A stretch of DNA of 36,588 bases from CAZWDL01 sp964632995 (GCA_964632995.1 CAZWDL010000075.1:1-36588), one strand, 5' to 3'. Counted from the stretch's first letter, positions 24,636-32,967 are shown. A program made the numbers and translations. Notes: generated by a model not told the origin, from the sequence alone.

Positions 24636-26207
24636 ATGAAAACACAACATGCCCAGGATCTTACTACTTTGATTGACAAGATAAAAAAAGTGCTCGAATA
24701 CGTACTTCGGGCGGAGCAGCGAGCAGGCGCAGCGCTGAGCGAAGTGCATCCCCACTACCGGGAAAGCGCACGCAATCTGGTTCATTATATGGCGCTGCGC
24801 TCTTTTGACCTGCGCGAGGTGCAGGAGGAACTCAGCATGCTGAGTATTTCCTCGCTGGGGCATTCGGAAGGTTATACGATGACCAATTTGCGGAAGATCC
24901 TGGAGTTGTTGAAACTGTTGAACGGAGAACACGTGGAAAAGGCCCTCAAACAGCAATTTTACTCCCCGTTCAATTACTTCCGGAGCCGGGAGCAGTTGCG
25001 CGAAAACGCCAGGTCGCTGTTTGGTTGCTGTACCCGTGGTGATCTGGCGCAAATCATGGTGACCATGGACACCGAGGCCGCCTATAATTACGAGCTTATC
25101 CAACAGCTGATACAGGCGGGAATGGATATTGCCCGGATCAACACCAGCCATGACAGCCCGACGGAGTGGGAGCGGATGATTGAAAATATACGCAGGGCGG
25201 AGGCGGAGACGGGCCGTTCCTGTTTGGTCTATATGGATTTGGCCGGACCGAAAATCCGTACCGGACCTGTTGATCCGGCCTGCTGCCTGCCGCATGCCAA
25301 AAAGGGTCCCTATTTGCTTTTGAAAATAGGCGATGGCCTGCGTATTGTGCCTCGTGTCGCCGAGTCGAATGGGCAGCAGGGGATTCCGGCCGGACAAGTT
25401 CCGCAGGTGGGCATTACCTTGCCGCAGATATTGGAAAATGTAGAGGCTGGCCAACGCATTGCCTTCGACGACGGCAAACTAGGCGGCATCGTCCGCGAAG
25501 CCGGTCCCGAAGGATTATTGGTGGAAATCACCTTTGGCAGACCTGATGGGGCCAAGTTGCGGGCAAATAAAGGCATCAATCTTCCCGACACCCACCTGCG
25601 GCTACCTTCCCTGACCGAAGCGGATTACGAGCACCTGCCCTTTATGGCCGAACACGCTGATATGATCGGCTATTCATTTGTACGCACCCCCGCTGATGTC
25701 GAGCAATTGCAATCGGACCTACGCCAACTGGGCCGGGACGACCTCGGCATCATCCTGAAGATAGAAACCAAGGAGGCTTTCGAAAACCTGCCTGTACTCC
25801 TGCTCACCGCCATGAAGAGTCCCCGAGTAGGGGTAATGATTGCCCGCGGTGACCTGGCCGTAGAAATCGGGTTCGAGCGTATCGCGGAGGTGCAGGAAGA
25901 AATTCTCTGGATTTGCGAAGCGGCTCATATCCCGGGTGTCTGGGCGACACAGGTCCTCGAAAAGCTGGCCAAGAAGGGCGTGGCCAGCCGGGCTGAAATC
26001 ACGGACGCCGCCATGTCGGCCCGCGCCGAATGCGTCATGCTCAACAAAGGCCCTTCGGTCGTCAAGGCGGTAGCTACCCTCGATGACATTATCCGGCGCA
26101 TGGCCTCTCACCAGTTTAAACGCAAGAGCAATCTCCGGCCCCTGCAGGTGGCGCGCCTGTTTTTGGAGGCAAAGAAGGAGGTGGGAGAGGAAACTGAAAA
26201 CCGATAA
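24636..26207 (+). CDS. Divergent pyruvate kinase with an N-terminal helical extension
   Basis: The product has 523 residues. Pyruvate kinase transfers phosphate from phosphoenolpyruvate to ADP. Residues about 138-500 match its barrel: MDIARINTSHD, VYMDLAGPKIRTG, then LGIILKIETKEAFENL (the signature with the acid-base Lys) and ARGDLAVEIG, followed by ATQVLEKLAKKGVASRAEI. The usual LSGETA loop is replaced by LNKGPS, and the allosteric C domain is missing; the protein ends soon after the barrel. A helical extension of about 130 residues precedes the barrel (YRESARNLVHYMALRSFDLR, FYSPFNYFRSREQLRENA). Long-N-terminus relatives occur in bacteria and plants. Whether it is glycolytic or acts on another enolpyruvate substrate is open. 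The ATG at 24636 is preferred to one at 24510. Confidence 0.8.
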   Translation: MKTQHAQDLTTLIDKIKKVLEYVLRAEQRAGAALSEVHPHYRESARNLVHYMALRSFDLREVQEELSMLSISSLGHSEGYTMTNLRKILELLKLLNGEHVEKALKQQFYSPFNYFRSREQLRENARSLFGCCTRGDLAQIMVTMDTEAAYNYELIQQLIQAGMDIARINTSHDSPTEWERMIENIRRAEAETGRSCLVYMDLAGPKIRTGPVDPACCLPHAKKGPYLLLKIGDGLRIVPRVAESNGQQGIPAGQVPQVGITLPQILENVEAGQRIAFDDGKLGGIVREAGPEGLLVEITFGRPDGAKLRANKGINLPDTHLRLPSLTEADYEHLPFMAEHADMIGYSFVRTPADVEQLQSDLRQLGRDDLGIILKIETKEAFENLPVLLLTAMKSPRVGVMIARGDLAVEIGFERIAEVQEEILWICEAAHIPGVWATQVLEKLAKKGVASRAEITDAAMSARAECVMLNKGPSVVKAVATLDDIIRRMASHQFKRKSNLRPLQVARLFLEAKKEVGEETENR

Positions 26208-26232
26208 CCTTCAACGCGGCCGGGCTGAGCGA

Positions 26233-27192
26233 TCAGCTGTTTTGCCGCAGCCATTCCAGAATTTTCGTCGCAGCGGCCGTCCGCAGACCGGCGGGCAGTT
26301 CAACCCTTCGGCGTTCCAGCATATCAATAGCTAGGGCAGGCCGGTCCTCTTCGAGCAGGCGCAGCACGAGAAAGCGGTTGTCGAGCGCGCCTTCGGGCAC
26401 GTTGGTGCTCACAGGCCGCGGTCTTTCCAACAAGGGGTTAACTTCAAACTGATTGATAGAAGGCGCATACTCCGGTAACAAAATCTGATAACGATTCCCG
26501 GAAGGCAGCAGGAAGAGTGAAGCATAGCCATCCTCCGGAATTTCATACTCTGCGAAGGGTAGTACCGGTTCGGGGTTGGTGGGGTTACGCAGATCGAAGG
26601 CGAAGGCGCCGAAGTCCTGAGCGTAGCCAACGAGGAAATTTTCCCAGACTTCCACCCGCCGGATCATGCCCGACTGGGCATCCACGGCATGGCGACCAGC
26701 TTTAAAGCGGGGGGTAAGTGGCGGAAGTAGTCTGCGGTCAGCAGGGTTGTAGCAGTAGATCACATCAAAGCCTCTGATGGCGACCAGCCGGCTATTGTTG
26801 TTGTAAATGATATCTGCGATCTGATAGGCGTAGTCCGGCGCCCGGTTGACGGGCAGCACCTGCCGGTCAACCGGCTGGCAGGAGACCGTGTCGTACAGCA
26901 TTAGTACGCGATGGCTGGGGCCGTAGGGTTCCTCATAGGTTGTGGAGTCGGCAATAAGAGCGAGAAACAGCCGGCTTTGATTGACCTGCCTCCAGTTTCC
27001 CGGCAGTAGCTCGCCTTCCACAGAGCAGGGAGGGGCTGCCGGTTCCGCGGTGGGCAGATTGCGGGAGCTGGTAGTAATGGTATCGCCTTCCGGCCTGCTT
27101 GCCGCTTCTCCGGAAGCTTCTTCCCCACTGCAAGATGCCGCAAATCCTGTGAGGAGCAATGAAATTATTAGTACGGGCAGTCTGTTGGTCAT
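26233..27192 (-). CDS. Lipoprotein, probable beta-propeller, unknown function
   Basis: The product is a 319-residue lipoprotein. The ATG at 27192 starts the signal (MTNRLPVLIISLLLTGFAAS) with Cys at the lipobox AASC. An ATG at 27261 would add 23 basic residues. The mature part begins with an acidic linker and then has short beta units (SRLFLALIADSTTYEE, RLVAIRGFDVIYCYN, NFLVGYAQDFGAFAFDLR, EDGYASLFLLPSGNRY), like Bacteroidota 6-bladed propeller proteins. No catalytic motif is visible. It is convergent with the pyruvate kinase gene (25 bp apart) and preceded by a hairpin-rich spacer. Confidence 0.65.
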   Translation of the reverse strand: MTNRLPVLIISLLLTGFAASCSGEEASGEAASRPEGDTITTSSRNLPTAEPAAPPCSVEGELLPGNWRQVNQSRLFLALIADSTTYEEPYGPSHRVLMLYDTVSCQPVDRQVLPVNRAPDYAYQIADIIYNNNSRLVAIRGFDVIYCYNPADRRLLPPLTPRFKAGRHAVDAQSGMIRRVEVWENFLVGYAQDFGAFAFDLRNPTNPEPVLPFAEYEIPEDGYASLFLLPSGNRYQILLPEYAPSINQFEVNPLLERPRPVSTNVPEGALDNRFLVLRLLEEDRPALAIDMLERRRVELPAGLRTAAATKILEWLRQNS

Positions 27193-27297
27193 GGTCAAAT
27201 GTTTTCTATAATGGTAAGGAAAAAATGGGGGCCTTGGTTGAGTTTTCGGCCCGCGGGGCAATCGAAGCGGGCGGCTTATGGTTTTGTGCTTAGCCCG

Positions 27298-27361
27298 GAA
27301 AATTCACAAAGAATTTTCCGCCCTGAGGGCTGACGAATTGCAAAATTTTGCAATTCGTCAG
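27298..27361. repeat. Two perfect hairpins, one a 32-bp perfect palindrome
   Basis: GGAAAATTC (27298-27306) and GAATTTTCC (27312-27320) form a 9-bp stem with a 5-nt loop. Directly after, 27330-27361 is a perfect 32-bp palindrome: CTGACGAATTGCAAAA followed by its exact complement TTTTGCAATTCGTCAG with no spacer. The 27193-27568 spacer contains no coding frame. It lies between the divergent-side start of the 27192 lipoprotein gene and the 3' end of the DUF4136 gene, both on the minus strand, so the hairpins may stop the DUF4136 transcript. Confidence 0.65.
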
Positions 27362-27432
27362 GGTTGGCCCTGTCACAAGTATTTGGAAATCAATGATTTG
27401 CGATCATTCGTCGTCATTATTCACGGACTTGC

Positions 27433-27451
27433 CATGAATAATCCGGGTTAG
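27433..27451 (+). repeat. Dispersed 19-bp repeat, copy 1
   Basis: The bases CATGAATAATCCGGGTTAG are identical to those at 35988-36006. A 15-bp inverse copy (CCCGGATTATTCATG) lies at 35826-35840. All are in intergenic spacers rich in inverted repeats. Confidence 0.6.
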
Positions 27452-27568
27452 GCGGAATATAGCGGGGAGCAGCCATGGCACAAGAGCAGAACCATGGCAA
27501 AACAAGATCGAACAAATTCGAATGGGCTCTATGTACGGCAACACCATTATCATCTCATTCTCCCCGTT

Positions 27569-28108
27569 TCAACTATTCGGTGGGGGGAAATTGGCCATTA
27601 TTTCATTGACAGCTGCGTCGATTTTCTCATAAAGCTTTTCCGTTTTGGCGTTGCTGATGACCTTTGGAGCTGATCCCCGCCATATCAGCTGATTGGAGCG
27701 GCGGTTGATCAGGTCAATGATCAGCGTACCTTTTTTATACCTAAACTGTTCCGTACCGCCGTAGTAGCCGCCATAGCTCCAGTGGTCGGGCCAGTACATA
27801 TAGCCCTGCCGGCTGGGATAGATGGGGGCTTTTTCCCCGATGTGGTAGGTGAGCAGGAGCTCACCCCCGCTTTCTTTCTGGCTGAGCCCTTTACTTTCGA
27901 GTGCCTGGCTGACCGCCTTGCGGATGTGCTCCTCTACCGGCGCGATGAGTGCGGCCGCTTCGCTGCTTTTTTCCAGCCAGCTGAAAGTTTCGTATTCCGA
28001 AAAACGGGCTTTAGTGTAATAATCGTACAGCACCTGCGAAGAGTTGCAGGCCGTCAGGAAGCCGCTTAGCACAATCAGGATACTGCTGATGATAGTGGTC
28101 GAGTGCAT
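27569..28108 (-). CDS. DUF4136 lipoprotein
   Basis: The product has 179 residues. The signal MHSTTIISSILIVLSGFLTAC ends in a good lipobox (LTAC). The mature part fits DUF4136, a family of Gram-negative envelope lipoproteins with unknown role: FSEYETFSWLEK near the start, an amphipathic helix (VEEHIRKAVSQALESKGL), then GELLLTYHIGEK, a Tyr/Gly/Trp-rich loop (YWPDHWSYGGYYGG), and KKGTLIIDLINRRSNQLIW. Its start faces the BlaI-type repressor gene across a 214-bp divergent spacer containing two BlaI-like operators, so it may be co-controlled. Confidence 0.85.
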   Translation of the reverse strand: MHSTTIISSILIVLSGFLTACNSSQVLYDYYTKARFSEYETFSWLEKSSEAAALIAPVEEHIRKAVSQALESKGLSQKESGGELLLTYHIGEKAPIYPSRQGYMYWPDHWSYGGYYGGTEQFRYKKGTLIIDLINRRSNQLIWRGSAPKVISNAKTEKLYEKIDAAVNEIMANFPPPNS

Positions 28109-28260
28109 ATCAATGATTTTTCACTAAAGAAAACGTTGCTTATGCTGCTTGCTTTGCATTCCGGAAAGATAGGAAAATCCTGCCCGAATGAAACAATGAG
28201 AACATTAGTTCCGAAAGGCCCTTCTTTGAACCCCAAAACAAAAATTTGTGACAGAAAAAC

Positions 28261-28310
28261 TTGCATTTACGAATGATTTCGTATATACTTGTACTACGAA
28301 AATATTCGTA
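28261..28310 (+). promoter_or_regulatory. Promoter with two BlaI-type operators
   Basis: Two 16-bp perfect dyads are seen: TACGAATGATTTCGTA (28268-28283) and TACGAAAATATTCGTA (28295-28310), each TACGAA-N4-TTCGTA, with centres 27 bp apart, just upstream of the repressor ATG at 28323. Between them, TATACTTG (28283-28290) resembles the Bacteroidota -7 box TAnnTTTG, and a TTG at 28261-28263 sits 19 bp upstream as a -33 element. A repressor bound at both dyads would cover the promoter, which fits autorepression. Operator identity is inferred from symmetry and position. Confidence 0.75.
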
Positions 28311-28322
28311 AAACAAAAAGTC

Positions 28323-28715
28323 ATGTCAAAAAAGCAGATACCGAAGCCGACGGAAGCGGAACTTGAGATCCTACAGGTCCTCTGGGAAAACGGTCCTTCC
28401 TCCGTCCGCTTTGTCAACGAACGATTGAATGAAGAGCGGGAGGTGGGCTACACCACCACCCTGAAGCTGATGCAGATTATGGTGGAAAAGGGTTTGGCGA
28501 GCCGGAATACGGAGCGGCGCACCCACGTTTACAAGGCGGAGGTAGCGGAATCCGATACCCAACGGCGTTTGCTGGAGAAATTTCTGGATACGGCCTTCCG
28601 CGGATCGGCGACTAAGCTGGTCATGCAAGCGCTGGGACAGCACGAGGCTTCCCGGGAGGAACTGGAGGAGATCAAGGCCCTGATCGAGGAGCTGGAGCAA
28701 AAGGAGAACGAATAA
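28323..28715 (+). CDS. blaI: BlaI/MecI/CopY family transcriptional repressor
   Basis: The product is a 130-residue winged-helix repressor. Residues about 8-72 form the DNA-binding domain (PTEAELEILQVLWENGPSSV, VGYTTTLKLMQIMVEKGLA, RRTHVYKAEV). Residues about 78-130 form the helical dimerisation tail, which ends in an acidic Glu-rich coil. In this family an M56 protease relieves repression by cleaving the repressor. The staphylococcal cleavage site (Asn-Phe) is not visible in the tail. The start at ATG 28323 gives the standard MSKK-x-PT beginning; the longer frame from 28248 would run through the operators. The gene is followed 42 bp later by the M56 gene, as in bla/mec-type pairs, but no beta-lactamase gene is near. 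Confidence 0.9.
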   Translation: MSKKQIPKPTEAELEILQVLWENGPSSVRFVNERLNEEREVGYTTTLKLMQIMVEKGLASRNTERRTHVYKAEVAESDTQRRLLEKFLDTAFRGSATKLVMQALGQHEASREELEEIKALIEELEQKENE

Positions 28716-28757
28716 CCGTATCACCCGATGTAAATCACCCGACTAAAAAACAAATAT

Positions 28758-30497
28758 ATGAACTTCGTTGAGCATTTCTTTTCTGATCCTGTGATCTATG
28801 CCCTGGGCTGGACCGTACTGCACTCCTTGTGGCAGGCGATGCTGGTGGCGTTGTTGTTGGGGCTGCTCAGCCTTCTACTTCAGCGGCAGCCGTCGGCTAT
28901 ACGTTATCTGGCCGGAAAACTGGCGCTGATATTTGTACTGGTTTTATCCGGAATCACTTTCGCCGGGCTGTACGCGGAGGCCTCGGGGCCATATGCCGGC
29001 GCCGTGGAATCAGGCAGCGGTCAAGTATTGGCGGCAGGCGCTACCTCCGCGTCGCCTTACTGGCACCAGTTTCTCAGTTACTTCAACGCGCACCTGCCGC
29101 TCATCGTTATGATCTGGTTGGTGGGGGCCGCATTTTTTTCTCTGCGCCTGCTGGGGGGACTGGTCTATCTGCAGCAGCTCAAGCAGCGGGGAATTCATCC
29201 GGCGCCTGCGCAGTGGCATCGCCGGATACGTGATATTGCTGACCGGTTTGACCTGCAGCAGCCGGTGCAGCTGCTGGAATCCACCCTGGCGCAGGCGCCC
29301 ATGGTTATCGGTCACTTCAAACCCGTGATTCTTTTGCCCGTAGGGGCCATCAATGCACTGAGTCCGGCCCAGGTAGAGGCCATTCTGGCGCACGAGCTGG
29401 CGCACATCGCCCGCCGGGACTACTCGCACAACCTGTTGCAGTCCTTTGTCGAAACCCTGTACTATTTCAATCCTGCGGTGTGGTGGATTTCCGGTTTCAT
29501 CCGCACCGAGCGCGAGCATTGCTGCGATGATATGGCCGTATCGGTCAGCGGCGATCCGCTGATGTACGCCCGCGCCCTGCTCAGTCTGCAGGAGCACTGC
29601 CGGCCCGCTCCGCAACTGGCAATGTCCTTCTCAGGGAATCGCAGGCAGCTGCTGCAGCGCGTACACCGCCTGCTGAGGCAGCCCTCCCGCGGCTCTTTTC
29701 CGGCGGAGCGCATGGTGGCGGCCTTGACGCTGCTGCTACTAGTCGTTTTGCTCCCCCTGTCATCTGCCTACGAACCGGTGACTATTCCCGAGGGGCAAAT
29801 TGAAGTGTTGTTGTGTGAAGCGGAAATGGCCTTTCCTGCCGAGATCCATGAGATAGCCCCACCCTCCCCGGCCGCTGTGCGCCTCGATACTCTGCCGCGG
29901 GAAGAGACCACCCTGGAAGTGGTCAAAGGCAACGGTGAACGCATGAAAGTCCGTATTCGCGATCGAAAAATCCAGGAACTGAAGATTGACGGACGGGATA
30001 TTCCTGCGGAAGAATACCAGGAATACGAAACGCTGGTGGAAAGCTACCTGGAAACGGCCGAAACACCGCTTCCCCCCGCGCCGCCGTCGCCTCCTTCTCC
30101 TCCCTCCGTGCGCATGCCTTCGCCTCCTTCCGTCAATCTGCCCGATATTCCGGTTCCGCCGGCGCCTCCCTCCCCGCCTTCTGCACCTTCCGTTCGCATG
30201 CCGTCGCCCCCGGTCTTAAAAGAACTGGACGGGCAACGCATCCGCCGGATCGAAACCCGGCGCGATAACGGGAAGATCAAGATCATCATCGAGACGGAAG
30301 AAGGGAAACAATTCAATATCGAAAAGGACATGGGCGTCATTTTCGACTTTGATCCGGACCTGGACTTCGATCTGCCGATGGAGCTTCACGTCGCCGAAGA
30401 TACATACAAGGGGGCCTGGAAGAAATACGAGCTGGAACTGAAAGGACTGCAGCTGGAGCTGAACGGCATGCTGGACAGCCTGTGGAGGAGGAGGTGA
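28758..30497 (+). CDS. M56 (BlaR1-like) membrane metalloprotease with Pro-rich extracytoplasmic region
   Basis: The product has 579 residues. Helices lie at about 12-40, 48-72 and 108-130, with a fourth at about 313-336. The cytoplasmic zinc-protease domain has His212-Glu213-Leu-Ala-His216 (AHELAHIARRDY), and the likely third ligand Glu253 in EREHCCDDMAV. In BlaR1-type sensors a signal outside activates this domain, which then inactivates the repressor. Here the extracytoplasmic part has no penicillin-binding domain. After residue 337 it has a short beta region, then a Pro-rich stretch (about 438-487) with the unit PPAPPSPPS-x-PSVRMPSPP twice, then a charged beta/helix tail (KIKIIIETEEGKQF, FDFDPDLDFDLPMEL). 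The stimulus is therefore not a beta-lactam by this route. It is cotranscribed with the repressor gene. Confidence 0.85.
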   Translation: MNFVEHFFSDPVIYALGWTVLHSLWQAMLVALLLGLLSLLLQRQPSAIRYLAGKLALIFVLVLSGITFAGLYAEASGPYAGAVESGSGQVLAAGATSASPYWHQFLSYFNAHLPLIVMIWLVGAAFFSLRLLGGLVYLQQLKQRGIHPAPAQWHRRIRDIADRFDLQQPVQLLESTLAQAPMVIGHFKPVILLPVGAINALSPAQVEAILAHELAHIARRDYSHNLLQSFVETLYYFNPAVWWISGFIRTEREHCCDDMAVSVSGDPLMYARALLSLQEHCRPAPQLAMSFSGNRRQLLQRVHRLLRQPSRGSFPAERMVAALTLLLLVVLLPLSSAYEPVTIPEGQIEVLLCEAEMAFPAEIHEIAPPSPAAVRLDTLPREETTLEVVKGNGERMKVRIRDRKIQELKIDGRDIPAEEYQEYETLVESYLETAETPLPPAPPSPPSPPSVRMPSPPSVNLPDIPVPPAPPSPPSAPSVRMPSPPVLKELDGQRIRRIETRRDNGKIKIIIETEEGKQFNIEKDMGVIFDFDPDLDFDLPMELHVAEDTYKGAWKKYELELKGLQLELNGMLDSLWRRR

Positions 30498-30633
30498 AAA
30501 ATTGGCAGTCGATCGGCAGTCGGCAGTTGGCAGCGCCGGCTAAGCGGAGGAAAGCAGGGAACAAACTCGGCTAGACCGGGTAACCATCTCAAACAAGCTC
30601 GAACTAAATCAAACCATCTCGAACCCTCAAACT

Positions 30634-31683
30634 TCACCCCTCCCGCACACATCGCTCCCTGACGACCAGCCGGTGTTGAGCGGCATCCAGCTCGGCGGGG
30701 ATGCCGACGGGCAGCGTACACTGGTTATCGATATGGCCGAACGAAAGGCCGTAGGCGACCGGGATGCCGAGGTCGCCGAGGCGATCCTGTAGGGTTTCGC
30801 GCAGGGAGAGCGAGCGGTCCTCCGGATCCGCTTCGCAGTCGGCGAAGACGCCGAGGGCGATGCCGGCGGCGGCGCTGAGGTTGGCGGCCTGTCGCAGCTG
30901 CGTGAGCATGCGGTCTATGCGGTAGGGCTTCTCGCCGATATCTTCGATGAACAGGAGCTTACCTGTGGCGTCCAGCCCGTAGGCTGTACCGGCGAGGGCG
31001 GCCAGCAGGCTGAGGTTGCCGCCGAAGAGGGGCCCCGTCGCTTTTCCACCCCGGATGATGGTAGGCTGAAAAGCCGGTTCTTCTTTTTCGCCATTCGCCT
31101 CCGACAGTTCAATGGTATGCGGCCCGGCGCCGTCCATCAGCAGGGCGCTCAACTGCGAGCGGGTATAGTCGGTGAATTCCGAGGCCGCCACCGGGCCGTG
31201 GAAACAAACCAGCTTCGTCTCCTGATAGATGGACTGCAGCAGTGCGGTAATGTCGCTGTAGCCGATCAGCACCTTGGGATGCCGCCGGATGAGGGGGTAG
31301 TCGATGTAGGGCAGCAGGCGGCTGCAGCCGTACCCCCCACGCGCGCACCAGATGCCGGCGATCTGATCGTCGGCAAACATGCGGTGCAGGTCGTCCAGCC
31401 GCTGCGCGTCCGTACCCGCTGTAAAGCCGCGCTCAGCGCGGAGGTGGCGGCCCATCTTCACATGGAAGCCCATGTCCTCCAGGTTCTTTACCGCCTTTTC
31501 CAGCGCCTCGTCATCGATGTAACTGCCGGGGGTGATGAGGCCGATGGTATCTCCTTTTTTCAGGGCGGTGGGTTTGATCAGTTCCTCCTTATTTGCGGTG
31601 ACGGCGCCCAGATGGGGGGCAGCCAGTAGTGATAAGGCGCCGGCGCCGAGCCGGCGGGTGAAAGTGCGACGGGAGTGGAGCAT
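30634..31683 (-). CDS. LD-carboxypeptidase-like S66 peptidase, Tat-exported
   Basis: The product has 349 residues. The N-terminus (SRRTFTRRLGAGALSLLAAP) is a Tat-type signal. The mature enzyme belongs to the S66 family, which trims the L,D-bond of muropeptide tetrapeptides or hydrolyses related peptides such as microcin C. The catalytic triad is visible: Ser143 in LIGYSDIT, Glu247 in LLFIEDIGEK, His317 in GLSFGHIDN. GIWCARGGYGCSRLLPYID and FHGPVAASEF are also family hallmarks. Most LdcA enzymes are cytoplasmic; a twin-arginine leader places this one in the periplasm, as in other Bacteroidota paralogues. It may take part in cell-wall turnover. The prolyl iminopeptidase gene lies upstream on the same strand, separated by a strong hairpin. 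Confidence 0.85.
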   Translation of the reverse strand: MLHSRRTFTRRLGAGALSLLAAPHLGAVTANKEELIKPTALKKGDTIGLITPGSYIDDEALEKAVKNLEDMGFHVKMGRHLRAERGFTAGTDAQRLDDLHRMFADDQIAGIWCARGGYGCSRLLPYIDYPLIRRHPKVLIGYSDITALLQSIYQETKLVCFHGPVAASEFTDYTRSQLSALLMDGAGPHTIELSEANGEKEEPAFQPTIIRGGKATGPLFGGNLSLLAALAGTAYGLDATGKLLFIEDIGEKPYRIDRMLTQLRQAANLSAAAGIALGVFADCEADPEDRSLSLRETLQDRLGDLGIPVAYGLSFGHIDNQCTLPVGIPAELDAAQHRLVVRERCVREG

Positions 31684-31759
31684 GGTGTGGATTATTAAAT
31701 ACTACAAAAAGTCAGTACCCGGTCATATTTGATTTATGACGGAAAAGACTGGGAGACTC

Positions 31760-31816
31760 AGAGACGGGGTGACTGGGAGAAGACAAAATATGGAAACTCC
31801 CAGTCACCCCGTCTCT
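31760..31816. terminator. 20-bp perfect stem hairpin after prolyl iminopeptidase
   Basis: AGAGACGGGGTGACTGGGAG (31760-31779) and its exact inverse (31797-31816) enclose a 17-nt loop. It begins 12 bp past the stop of the minus-strand iminopeptidase gene and lies upstream of the carboxypeptidase gene, so it probably ends the former transcript. GACTGGGAG also occurs just outside the left arm, so slippage repeats are present. Confidence 0.65.
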
Positions 31817-31827
31817 TTCGCAACAAC

Positions 31828-32784
31828 TTAAATCTGCCGGGTATCAAAGAACGGGAAATTAAAAAAATTCTCCAACTCTTCCATGGGTCCTGCCTCAATC
31901 GCGGGCTCCGAGGCCGCGTGCCCCGCTTCCACGATGCGCAGCCGGCTGTTCGGCAGGCGCTCGTGCAGCTCGTAGGCAAGCACCGGTGGGCAGAACATAT
32001 CGTAGCGCCCCTGTACGATGCGCACCGGGGTATCGCCGATCTTGTGGGCATTATCGTAGATGTAATCATCCGGCAGGAAGCAGGTATTGGCGGAGAAGTA
32101 GGCCTCCAGTTTGGCTTCTGCTTCGGCGGAGTCAGGATTGATAGTCTCGGCTAACTTTTCGGGATCGGCGCCCATGCGGGCCAGCTGCGCGCCGTAGAAG
32201 CTCCACTCGAAAATATATTTCCGGCGGGTGGCTTCCTCATCCGACTGCATCTGCTTGAGGTAGTAGCCTGCGATGTCGTGCCGTTCCCGGGGCGGAACCT
32301 GCCCGCTGAAGCGCCGCCAGGCCTCGGGGAAGAACAGCAGGGTTTCGCCCTGTAGGAAGTAGTCGATGCTCCGGCGGTTAGCGGGAAAGATGCCGCGCAG
32401 GACCATCGCCTGCACCCGGCCGGGATGCTGAATACCGAAAAGCAAGGCCAAGGTGCTGCCCCAGGAGCCGCCGAACAGGATAATCTCCGGAAGATCGAAG
32501 TGATCCAGTAGTCGGACAATGTCTTCCACCAGCTTCTGGGAGCTGTTGTGCGCCAGTTCGCCGTAGGGCCGGCTCCGGCCGGCGCCCCGCTGATCGAAGA
32601 AAAGGACGCGGAACTTCGCCGGGTCGAAGAATCGCTTGTCGTGATCGGAAAAGCCCACGCCGGGGCCACCGTGGAGGAAGAGTACAGGAAGGCCGGCGGG
32701 ATCGCCGTAGGTCTCGTAGTAGAGCTGATGGCCGTCACTGACGGCGAGGTAGCCGCTTCGGAGGTACTTCTTGGTGGGATTCAT
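31828..32784 (-). CDS. pip: Prolyl iminopeptidase
   Basis: The product is a 318-residue alpha/beta hydrolase (S33) that releases N-terminal proline from peptides in the cytoplasm. The oxyanion motif HGGPG is at residues 38-42, the nucleophile is Ser107 in GGSWGS, and the acid and base are Asp262 (GRYDMFCPP) and His289 (EAGHAAS). DQRGAGRSRPYGE is the diagnostic stretch that separates this family from other hydrolases. The ATG at 32784 gives the usual start (MNPTKKYLRSGYLAV). An ATG at 32814 would add ten residues. There is no signal peptide. Confidence 0.9.
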   Translation of the reverse strand: MNPTKKYLRSGYLAVSDGHQLYYETYGDPAGLPVLFLHGGPGVGFSDHDKRFFDPAKFRVLFFDQRGAGRSRPYGELAHNSSQKLVEDIVRLLDHFDLPEIILFGGSWGSTLALLFGIQHPGRVQAMVLRGIFPANRRSIDYFLQGETLLFFPEAWRRFSGQVPPRERHDIAGYYLKQMQSDEEATRRKYIFEWSFYGAQLARMGADPEKLAETINPDSAEAEAKLEAYFSANTCFLPDDYIYDNAHKIGDTPVRIVQGRYDMFCPPVLAYELHERLPNSRLRIVEAGHAASEPAIEAGPMEELENFFNFPFFDTRQI

Positions 32785-32882
32785 ATTGCCAAGGGTGATT
32801 TGTTTTAAATGCAAGATAAGCGACGGACGATCAATAACTGTCGGGTTTTCTAGGAGTGCTTTTCCTTTTATCCGGCGTTGAA

Positions 32883-32909
32883 TCCCGCTTTTTGATTCAA
32901 AAAGCGGGA
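32883..32909. terminator. 12-bp stem hairpin, bidirectional terminator candidate
   Basis: TCCCGCTTTTTG (32883-32894) and CAAAAAGCGGGA (32898-32909) pair perfectly around ATT. A second small hairpin, CTTAGC-TCT-GCTAAG, follows at 32914-32928. It lies just after the 3' end of the 74-residue ORF and upstream of pip, both on the minus strand. Confidence 0.55.
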
Positions 32910-32967
32910 CTCCCTTAGCTCTGCTAAGGATCGCGATTTAAACTAAGAGACTGTAGAAGGGCTCAGT

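Noticed and set aside
24360..25454. 364-codon minus-strand frame
   Set aside because: Antisense to the pyruvate kinase gene and its upstream spacer; no motif or signal.
28268..28310. Attachment site or IS end
   Set aside because: The two dyads fit BlaI operators by symmetry, spacing and position upstream of a BlaI gene.
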